Shown: positions 1 through 6,300 of the stretch, piece by piece
How positions within the stretch are numbered: the stretch's first letter is position 1
How the letters are laid out: each line of letters starts with the position of its first letter
NCBI GenBank assembly: GCA_045598705.1
Contig: JAZLMM010000009.1
Location: forward strand, 1 to 11,806
Length of the DNA stretch: 11,806 nucleotides
Direction: 5' to 3'
From: Scatonaster sp045598705
GTDB taxonomy: Bacteria > Bacillota > Clostridia > Saccharofermentanales > Saccharofermentanaceae
Made by a program: the position numbers and the translations under genes
Notes under the pieces: model-generated
Told to the model about the DNA's origin: nothing
Databases searched by the model: none
The model's input: only the letters and a program-made list of their open reading frames with translations

Positions 1-17
1 TCTTGGCCGAGTAGCAT
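1..17 (-). CDS. Start of an unidentified gene running off the left edge
   Basis: An ATG at 17-15 is preceded by a good Shine-Dalgarno (AGGAG, 23-27) with a 5-base spacer, and the frame reads M-L-L-G-Q to the window edge. The same frame is open upstream as far as a TGA near 78, so the RBS decides the start. Only five codons are visible, so the product cannot be named. The leader upstream is rich in secondary structure and imperfect repeats, which would fit a mobile element or a leader-regulated gene. This is an inference from the start signal alone. Confidence 0.4.
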
Positions 18-143
18 GATTTCTCCTGCCTTGGAACCGCTCTGCGTCCCAACACGTCTTCTGATCCTTAGTGGCTCATATCATCGCCTACTTATCGGAT
101 TCAGTACCTTTTTGCTATCGGGTATTCAGTTGTCAAAGTTCAA

Positions 144-176
144 TGAAGGAGATTGTTCTACTGAAGAACCCCTTCA
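144..176 (-). other. Nested stem-loop in the leader of the left-edge gene
   Basis: TGAAGG (144-149) pairs perfectly with CCTTCA (171-176), and inside it GTTCT (155-159) pairs with AGAAC (165-169) around a 5-base loop. The structure lies about 130 bases upstream of the ATG at 17 and has no T-run on either side, so it is not an ordinary terminator. It could be part of a structured 5' leader or of a transposon end. I do not recognise a known riboswitch. Confidence 0.3.
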
Positions 177-204
177 CTTAGTAACGATTTCAGAGGGGTA
201 TTTC

Positions 205-234
205 GGACGGTGTGCAAATTGTTAATTTTTCACG
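205..234 (+). repeat. Direct repeat copy 1 (IS-end-like)
   Basis: Begins GGACGGTGTG and continues with an AATTGTTAATTTTT core. It matches the copy at 283-314 in the same orientation, with a shared GGACGG head and an AATTGT-N-AATTTTT core. The AT-rich core next to a GC-rich head resembles the ends of insertion sequences, but I cannot assign a family. Confidence 0.4.
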
Positions 235-282
235 TCGAAGAAAAATCCCTCTCACTATGTAAGGAATTAGGAGGGGGGTAAT

Positions 283-314
283 GGACGGGGTCTAATTGTG
301 AATTTTTTGTAAAC
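283..314 (+). repeat. Direct repeat copy 2 (IS-end-like)
   Basis: Begins GGACGGGGTC and continues with an AATTGTGAATTTTTT core. It is an imperfect direct copy of 205-234, 78 bases away. Read on the other strand it starts with TTTACAAAAAATTCACAATT, a style common at IS256-like ends. That family comparison is from memory and is weak. Confidence 0.4.
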
Positions 315-333
315 ACGATTCTGATTCAGGCAC

Positions 334-362
334 AAAAAACTCCGACTGAAGGCGCCGGAGTT
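334..362 (-). terminator. Rho-independent terminator
   Basis: On the minus strand a perfect 7-bp stem (AACTCCG / CGGAGTT; 338-344 and 356-362) is followed directly by a T-run (334-337, part of a TTTTTTG stretch). It would stop minus-strand transcription coming from the toxin-immunity remnants at 702-2168. No intact gene ends immediately before it, so it is the terminator of a decayed unit or of the hairpin-rich segment at 477-622. Confidence 0.55.
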
Positions 363-476
363 ATACAAATATAGTGAAATTATGAGCATACGAGCACAGC
401 AATTTTCTTATCAGTACTCGCCTATGGGCTTATGAATTCATCTAGTTTTAGGTGTCTGATGTGATGAAAAAACATA

Positions 477-622
477 TGATGAACGCATCAAAATGATGGT
501 TAGATCCGACGAAAATATTCTTAAGCGGAACACCCGTGAAAATGTCTGCATCATCTTAACAAGCAGACCGTTTATACTCCCAACGGAGCAAAACGGTGAA
601 AACTCGTTAGGGCGGACCCTAA
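477..622. other. Hairpin cluster, possible structured RNA or element end
   Basis: Four hairpins occur in 146 bases: TGATG/CATCA (477-490), GTCTGC/GCAGAC (544-549 with 563-568), a nested ACCGTTT/AAACGGT (567-573 with 591-597) holding CTCC/GGAG around a 4-base loop, and TTAGGG/CCCTAA around a 4-base loop (607-622). No reading frame of useful length covers the stretch and no T-tract follows any stem. Three copies of ACTCG lie at about 602-645. I cannot name an RNA family; the end of a mobile element is an equal possibility. The strand is not determined. The rest of 363-700 shows nothing else I can support. Confidence 0.3.
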
Positions 623-701
623 GACCCAGACTCGGAGATGACTCGTGATAGTTTGCCTTATGAGAGGTAGGAAAATCAACGGGATTATTTAAGTTCGATA
701 C

Positions 702-1140
702 TCATTTATGAACAATCCAATACTTCCTGAAATACCCAAGCATTAAAAAAACTATAGAAACATATTGTCTGTGTGTCCCTAAAACTATATACAATTGGGG
801 ACAAAGAGGGCGTAGATTTTGGATAGATATCTTGAATTGATCAAACAAATAATCAACAATCTGTCGCATAAGATTCTGCTCTAATGCTCGATATTCATCA
901 ATAGCTAGACAACTGATATGCAAAACAGAGAGCTTTCTCTGACAGGCTCCACTCAAATGCATACGTGACATCCTCCTCATAATCGATCACCGTGCGATGG
1001 TGATCGATCTGTTCCTTACTGGATATCGCAATCATACGGTCGTCTGCATCCAGGTAATACGAGGTCACAAACTCATTCGGGGGCGTCTTTTTATAAATCT
1101 TCCCGCGGGAACACCCATGGACAGTCAGGATCAGGAACAT
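702..1140 (-). pseudogene. Broken small gene of unknown function (probable frameshift)
   Basis: An ATG at 1140, five bases beyond the stop of the preceding gene, opens an 80-codon frame with a short hydrophobic start (MFLILTVHGC, loosely lipobox-like), followed by a charged stretch, and stops at 898. A second frame overlaps it (702-980) and from about 890 continues with an IDEYRALEQNL segment to a stop at 702. The simplest reading is one gene of about 140 residues split by a frameshift near 890-920. Its place after a probable toxin-immunity pair suggests another immunity-like or cassette gene. No family is recognised, and the start is preceded only by a weak AGGGA. It could also be two chance frames. 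Confidence 0.3.
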
Positions 1141-1145
1141 AGTCC

Positions 1146-1562
1146 CTAAATTGTGACTGCATAAAAATCTCTCAAAGAAATATGGTTAGGATTTACCGCA
1201 TTCTCAGAAGCCACCCATGGAATTTCCTTTAATTTCGTCTTTAATTGTTCAACATCCAGAAACCACTCAGGATCATCAAAACTATTCGTTTCTACTATGT
1301 GTATTTTTCTGGTTAGTTCATGCAATTCTACAACATATTCCTTTTCAAGAAGAAATCCTATTCCAATCTTGGTATGAAGCAACAGTTGAAAACTCTCTTC
1401 TCGATAGAGAAAAGCCCATTCCTCTCCCACAGCTTGATCCCAGTCAATCTTGCAGGAAGGAATCTCATCCATGATACCTTGAACAAAAGACACAAAATCA
1501 CAGATGTTCTCAAAGATGTTTTTTTCTTTTGCCTCTAATAATTCCTTGCACAAGTCTCTCAT
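1146..1562 (-). CDS. Probable immunity protein of an orphan toxin cassette
   Basis: A 138-aa acidic protein of unknown family, rich in Glu, Leu and Phe, with no signal peptide or membrane segment, so probably cytosolic. The frame can be extended to a TTG at 1568 that overlaps the toxin stop, but the ATG at 1562, two bases after that stop (1565-1567), is the better start. A GGTGG lies 6 bases upstream, inside the end of the toxin frame, so translation would be coupled to it. A small acidic gene immediately 3' of a toxin-like C-terminus is the classic layout of a polymorphic toxin-immunity pair; that role is inferred from context, not from recognised homology. It is intact although the toxin module upstream lacks a usable start, so it could serve as an orphan immunity gene against relatives' toxin. 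Its expression would depend on the ldh-type promoter at 2218-2246 or on an unseen internal one. Confidence 0.5.
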   Translation of the reverse strand: MRDLCKELLEAKEKNIFENICDFVSFVQGIMDEIPSCKIDWDQAVGEEWAFLYREESFQLLLHTKIGIGFLLEKEYVVELHELTRKIHIVETNSFDDPEWFLDVEQLKTKLKEIPWVASENAVNPNHISLRDFYAVTI

Positions 1563-1564
1563 AA

Positions 1565-2089
1565 TCAACCACCGCTTCCTGGACAGCCATGTACATACCC
1601 AGTGCTTGTTTTATAAACGTTTATATAATTCGTAGGTGTACCATTTCCAAGGACACCAACTGGTCCATTAGTAACAGGCACAACAGCTTTTGACGGATTA
1701 TTAGTCTGCCACAAACCATACTTATCAGCATATGCTGCAGCGTCAAGAACTGCCTTTTCCGCATCTACATTTGAAAAGAACTGACTCTTTCCATTCTGGT
1801 AGTAATTCGTGACAATTACTTCATCACCTACTACCTCATAACCCCGATATTGTGTGTGTGGCACCATTCCCTTCGAATCTATTGTATACGTTCCATTAGT
1901 TAACACACCATCTTTATTAAGATATGTTTCTGGCGGTACGAAATCCGGCTCCGGAGGAGGAAATTCACCTCCGCCACCGAAGCCGCCGGAACCACCAGAC
2001 CCGCCGGAGCCACCAGCGCCACCAGAGCCACTGCATCCGAACCCTTCGCCAGCTCCACCGAATCCGGAGTTAATCTCGTCTCGAAGAAC
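1565..2089 (-). pseudogene. Orphan polymorphic-toxin C-terminal module with Gly/Ser linker
   Basis: The frame is open from just after a TAA at 2090-2092 to the TGA at 1565-1567, 174 codons. It starts with a Gly/Ser/Ala-rich linker (about 1950-2065), then a Pro/Glu-rich hinge, then a compact domain of about 115 residues. That domain has a Tyr/Val-rich strand segment, a helical AVLDAAAYADKYGLW segment, and a C-terminal GPVGVLGNG ... INVYKT ... GYVHGCPG tail. A late His in a short strand-rich C-terminus is typical of polymorphic-toxin nuclease tips, but the activity is inferred and no family is claimed. There is no RBS-supported start: the only early candidates are a GTG at 1906 and an ATG at 1867. 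Reaching it from the ATG at 2168 would need two frameshifts. It is therefore probably a silent cassette torn from a larger toxin. The immunity candidate starts two bases after its stop. Confidence 0.5.
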
Positions 2090-2168
2090 TTAAACTCCAT
2101 ATCCTCCGGCTTTACCTCGCTAAAAGCACTTCTGTCATATTCTTTCGATCGAAAAACGCGATCTTCAT
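2029..2168 (-). pseudogene. ldhA: 5' fragment of D-lactate dehydrogenase gene, frameshifted
   Basis: An ATG at 2168 with a GAGGAG Shine-Dalgarno (2175-2180) begins MKIAFFDRK, then hits a stop after 18 codons. One extra A in the run after CGA would give MKIAFFDRKEYDRSAFSEV, and that frame continues with EFKFFETRLTPDSVELAKG and SDAV. This is the N-terminus of a clostridial-type NAD-dependent D-lactate dehydrogenase (pyruvate + NADH to D-lactate), a cytosolic 2-hydroxyacid dehydrogenase normally about 330 residues long; the family call is from memory of its typical start. Only about 46 residues remain. Similarity stops near 2029, where the sequence becomes the Gly/Ser linker of the toxin-like module. 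No NAD-binding or catalytic residues are left, so this is a dead fragment at a recombination junction. Confidence 0.65.
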
Positions 2169-2174
2169 CTTTTT

Positions 2175-2180
2175 CTCCTC
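2175..2180 (-). promoter_or_regulatory. Ribosome binding site of the ldh fragment
   Basis: GAGGAG on the minus strand, six bases before the ATG at 2168. It shows that the start of the dehydrogenase fragment is a genuine translation start even though the gene is broken. Confidence 0.6.
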
Positions 2181-2217
2181 AAACTTTCTTCCTCTATTCT
2201 TTTTCCATTCCGACAGT

Positions 2218-2246
2218 ATTATATAACGTTAGTTAAAGATAACCAA
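2218..2246 (-). promoter_or_regulatory. Sigma-A type promoter of the ldh fragment
   Basis: A perfect -10 TATAAT (2218-2223) and a -35 TTGGTT (2241-2246) are separated by exactly 17 bases on the minus strand, about 50 bases upstream of the ATG at 2168. It would read through the fragment into the toxin and immunity remnants as far as the terminator at 334-362. Confidence 0.55.
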
Positions 2247-2252
2247 ATGGTT
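2241..2252. promoter_or_regulatory. Palindrome overlapping the -35 element (possible operator)
   Basis: AACCAAATGGTT forms two 5-base half-sites, AACCA and TGGTT, separated by two bases, and covers the -35 hexamer. A repressor bound there would block the promoter. It does not match the Rex consensus I know for redox control of lactate dehydrogenase genes. Confidence 0.3.
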
Positions 2253-2277
2253 TGACCGCTAACCAGCGATATAATTG

Positions 2278-2441
2278 TTATCCAGTAAGAAAAGGACCTG
2301 TCTTCTTCAGTTCGCGTATGATTCGATCCATATCCTTTTCCATCCCAATACCATAAAGATTGCCACTATTAAGATTTTAGCAATCAGGAAAAGAAAGAGC
2401 TACACTTCACAATAATCCAGAAGAGCTTCTTTCAGAATCAT
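2278..2441 (-). other. Non-coding gap with degenerate coding traces
   Basis: This part of the gene-free stretch 2169-2583 holds two short traces. An ATG at 2441 reads 13 codons to a TAG (2400-2402), after which the same frame continues with a strongly hydrophobic stretch (LFLFLIAKILIVAIFMVLGW) to a TGA near 2307. This looks like a single-membrane-helix protein interrupted by a stop. In another frame, about 32 codons ending at 2278 read a hydrophilic MEKDMDRIIRELKK segment ending GPFLTG. Neither has a convincing RBS. They may be leftovers of a decayed gene. Confidence 0.2.
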
Positions 2442-2460
2442 AGTACTCTTTATATGTGTA

Positions 2461-2493
2461 AAAGGGGACAGCTAAAGATTTCGCTGTCCCTTT
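2461..2493. terminator. Strong, possibly bidirectional terminator of the rhs operon
   Basis: A perfect 8-bp stem GGGACAGC (2465-2472) / GCTGTCCC (2483-2490) is extended by a G-T and two A-T pairs. On the minus strand the stem is followed by CTTTT, about 90 bases past the stop of the probable immunity gene at 2584. On the plus strand it is followed by TTTCGTTT. It closes the rhs-immunity operon and separates it from the remnants to the left. Confidence 0.7.
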
Positions 2494-2583
2494 CGTTTAT
2501 CAGTTCAAAAAGACAATGTTTCAGATTATGATGTCGAGAATACTATCTCTTGGTTTAATACTCGGTTTGTCCTGTTTGTACGA

Positions 2584-3027
2584 TCAGTGCAATTCATCAA
2601 AATGCATGTATAGGCATGACAACTGCTCTTTCCCATCCACAACAATAGTCAAATTGCTATTTATCCGAATCTTTTCATATTTTTCTTTGTCCACACCATA
2701 CATAATCACAGCACTATCGGGATCAAAAACCGTATTCTCTAATGTGAACATTCTAGAAGAAGATGGACATCTACTAAAGTAATTATATACCATTCCCTTT
2801 TGAGGAGTTAAATCACCCAAGGCTAACGTATAGTTTCCCATAGCAGCGTCGGGGACTACTATTTTACTCCGTTGAACAAAGTCAAGCGGAAAGTATCCCT
2901 GAACAAACTCTAACCGTTTTGAATCCAGTGAAAAAAACAACTCCAATGTTCCTATAGAAATTGAAAACAAATTTTGATCGTGAGTCTTCTCTTCAACAAT
3001 TGCTTTATCTTCAAAAATATATATCAT
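2584..3027 (-). CDS. Probable immunity protein for the RHS toxin
   Basis: A 147-aa protein of unrecognised family, without signal peptide or membrane helix, so probably cytosolic. A TTG at 3048 would overlap the rhs stop, but the ATG at 3027 has a good AAAGGG seven bases upstream and is preferred; it lies 21 bases past the rhs stop. The sequence begins MIYIFEDKAIVEEK, alternates short strand-like and charged stretches, and is more AT-rich than the 5' half of rhs. Immunity genes normally sit directly downstream of an RHS toxin tip and neutralise it inside the producing cell. The position, size, co-transcription and the terminator just behind all fit, but the function rests on context. A role as a specificity or chaperone factor cannot be excluded. 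Confidence 0.6.
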   Translation of the reverse strand: MIYIFEDKAIVEEKTHDQNLFSISIGTLELFFSLDSKRLEFVQGYFPLDFVQRSKIVVPDAAMGNYTLALGDLTPQKGMVYNYFSRCPSSSRMFTLENTVFDPDSAVIMYGVDKEKYEKIRINSNLTIVVDGKEQLSCLYMHFDELH

Positions 3028-3048
3028 CGTGATCCCTTTCTTTCGCAA

Positions 3049-3315
3049 TCAAGAACTGGTGAATAAGAAGTGAAGGATTTTGAGAGTAATAGGATTAATT
3101 ACTAACTCATATGTTCCATATGATCCATTATAGGTTCCTTCCACAATCCATTTCAATCCATCTGCAGAACCCGGATCCTGCATCGCAGGTGAAGATATAA
3201 TCTCTCTTATAAGAAGAATAGACTCTTGATATAAGCGATCTGCGTGGTATGCAGACTTTGTATACTCCAGTTCATTGAGATGACTTAGGATGTTTTCTAT
3301 CTTATCGGCAAAAGG
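3049..3315 (-). other. C-terminal toxin tip of the RHS protein
   Basis: Residues 2406-2493, after the hydrophobic segments. An amphipathic helical part (about 2409-2445, with YH at 2428-2429) is followed by a strand-rich end: DGLKWIVEGTYNGSYGTYEL and then ILHFLF. The order helix, then short strands with Lys, Glu, Thr and a final His (about 2460, 2464, 2466 and 2487), resembles small ribonuclease tips of the BECR type (barnase/EndoU/colicin/RelE). That is a resemblance in layout only, and the residue roles are guesses. Confidence 0.45.
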
Positions 3316-6300
3316 TCCAGCTGATGCAGGAACAAGGAAAGCCCATGCCTTTAACAGCAAAAGAACAATTCCGTATATTGCAAAGAATATTGCAACAGCA
3401 GCTAACGCACCTAGCACCATATACGTCAGGTATCCCCAGAAAGACTTCGGTTCATCATCATTTCTTAAGAACCCACAGTCATACAGGAATGCTCCAACCA
3501 ATGCGCCAATTATTGCAATTATTGCAATTGTTGCAACACATTCCCCTAATGTTGCATGATGTCCGCTTGGATCGGAGTATTTAACAGGATTACTGTTCGC
3601 GAACAAGTACTTGTGGAGGCTCATGGGATCTGAAAGAATTCCTGCGTATGTATCCAAAGAAGTAAAGCTTCCCGTTGAAGGATCCATATATCTGGCTCTT
3701 AGATAATAGAATCCCGTCTGATCCTTTTCTTCACCCTTGAAGCCATAATTATTCTCAGTCGTTCCAGTTCTCTCTGTCTCATTTCCGAAAGCATCAAAGA
3801 TATATGTATCTGTAATAGATCCATTTGCATCTGTTAATCCTCTTACTGACATGCCACCATCATAGAGGTAATACAGAACTGATGTACCTTCTCTTCTCGA
3901 AAGCAGTTCAACCCCTCTCGTATAATACGTAGTATTTGATCCTGTAACAGCCTTAAGCACCTGACTGTATCCCGAAGACAGATCGGTAATGTACTTAGTC
4001 TTTTCTCCATTAGTAGTTTTACTTGTTCGATTTCCAAGATAGTCGTATGTATATGTCTCATTAATTGTTCCGGAGACATCATTTACAGTTGCTGAAACCA
4101 AGCGGTTATGACTATCATATATATATGTTGCAAGTAGAACTCCGTTTGAAGATTGTGAAATGAGATTTCCAGCATCATCCCATGTATAGACTATATCTCC
4201 AGCTCTTGTTATCTGGTCAAGTTCGTTGTAATCATATGTTGTGACTACACCATCTTTATCCATAGATATACGATTAGAATTCGAGTCATATGCATAGGTG
4301 GTTGTAGCTACATTTGTGCCACTCGTCACCTTCTCCGAGATAAGTCTCTCTAATTCATCGTATTCATATTCGACAGTCCTGGAAAGTTCAGTACATTTGA
4401 GTCTCTCTCCATTACTCCCTATCGTGTACTCGTAACTCGAAAGAACAGTTCCGTTCTTATCTTTCGAAACCTGTTTAATGAGCGCGTTGATGCTGTTATA
4501 TTCATACAAAACAATTACGCCATTCGGATACTCAACAGAAGCACGGTTACCGACTTCGTCATAGGTATAACTCGTCGTACCCTCAGAATCAGTAACAGAA
4601 ATCAGTCTACCCATCAAATCATAACCATACAAAACACTTTGGCTATCAATAGTTACACTCTCAACTTGGCCAAAAGAATCATAGGTATACTGAATGATTT
4701 CTCCATCTGAATTGGTTACACTTGATATATATCCATCGTTGTTATATGTGTAAAGGATAATTCCTGTAGCATCACTTACACTCAAAAGGTTCCCTTTGGA
4801 GTCATAAGTATAATTTGTTACTTCTCCACCCACCTCAGTAGATACTACCCTGTCAGCAGAATCGTATGTATATGTTGTCTCAACGCCTCCGAAATCAGTA
4901 TTTGAAACGACCCTTCCAAATGTGTCATAAGAAGTTGTAGCCGTCTTCCCAGCTGCGTTTTTAATCGATGTCAACTGGCCATCTTTGTCGTATGAATAAG
5001 ATGTCGTGTTACTGTTAGCATCCTTAACAGAAGTGATATTTCCCATCGAATCATACGAATAGCGCCAGCTATTTCCTACAGCATCAGTCACTGTCTCGAG
5101 TCTATTCATATTGTCATAGGTATAGAAAGTCGTATGACCATATGCATCCGTTTGGTTAATCAATCTTCCCCTAACATCATAGTTTGAGATAAAGGTACTT
5201 CCATTAGGATATGTAACAGACGTCTGGTTCCCAATATTATCGTATGTATAATTGTATACATTTCCCTTCGCGTCCGTTACCGAAGAAACATTACCTCTGT
5301 CATTATATGTATAAGATGTGCTATTCCCGAACGGATCTGTAACAGAAGTATTTCTTCCTAAATGGTCATACCCATAGAGAGTCTTCCCGCCATAAACATT
5401 AGTAACAGACGTAAGCCTGTCGCATTCATCGTATTCGAATTTCTCAACGGTTCCGTTTGCATACTTCTTCTCAGTACAATTTCCAACTGAATCATAAGAG
5501 AAGGTTGTTGTTCGCCCAAGTCTATCTGTAGCGGTACGATTTCTTCCCTCAAGATCGTATGTAAAACTCTCGGATGTTCCGTCAGGATAAGCGATATGAG
5601 TAAGATTACCATATACATCGTAGGTATAATATACCGTTCTTCCCTGACTGTCAGTCGAGGAAGTTACATCGCCAGCCTGATTGTACGAATAATTTACAGT
5701 GTTACCATTTGCGTAAGTAATGCATGTTATTCTATCGGCAGAATCATATGTGTAAGTAACCGTCAGAGAATCACCCTGATATGTTTCTGTCTTGGAAATA
5801 ACACGACCCTCCGAATCGTATGCAAAATTCGCAACTTGGCCATCCGCAGTGGTTAACGACGTCAAATGTTCATCCGAATCATACGTCATACTCATAATCG
5901 TACCAATGTTGTCACTAACACTAGTAATATTGCCCTTTTTCGTATAAGTGTAATCTTGTGTATTTCCAACGGAGTCAGTAACGGAAGTAAGATTTCCCTG
6001 CTTATCATAAATCATCGAAAGCTCGGTAACTCCCATTGACGTTATACTAAGTACCTCTCCCTGAGAACCGAATGTATTTGTCACTACTTTGCCATGACCA
6101 TCATCAGAAGAAAGAAGGTTTCCATTCTCATCATATGTATATGTGAATGTTGTCCCATCCGGTTTTGTCTCGGATGTCTTATTTCCCTTGCTGTCATATG
6201 TGTATGTTGTTTCTCTAAGCAAAGCATCAACAAACTTTGTAACATTACCATTGTCATCGTAATAGTAGACAGATACATTTCCGAGCCTATCTGTCGTTAC

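Noticed and set aside
1566..1568. TTG start for the 138-aa gene (and likewise TTG at 3048 for the 147-aa gene)
   Set aside because: Both overlap or abut the preceding stop and lack an RBS at proper distance; the downstream ATG codons fit better.
1854..2093. Plus-strand proline-rich reading frame
   Set aside because: It is the antisense shadow of the Gly/Ser linker of the toxin-like module; it has no RBS and no sensible continuation.
1900..2100. Minus-strand frame of 66 codons as an intact small gene
   Set aside because: Its first part is the middle of the dehydrogenase fragment and the rest is the linker read in the wrong frame.
2273..2283. Match to the lac operator core (AATTGTTATCC)
   Set aside because: The match is short, lacks the symmetric partner half and lies upstream of the promoter; chance is likelier.
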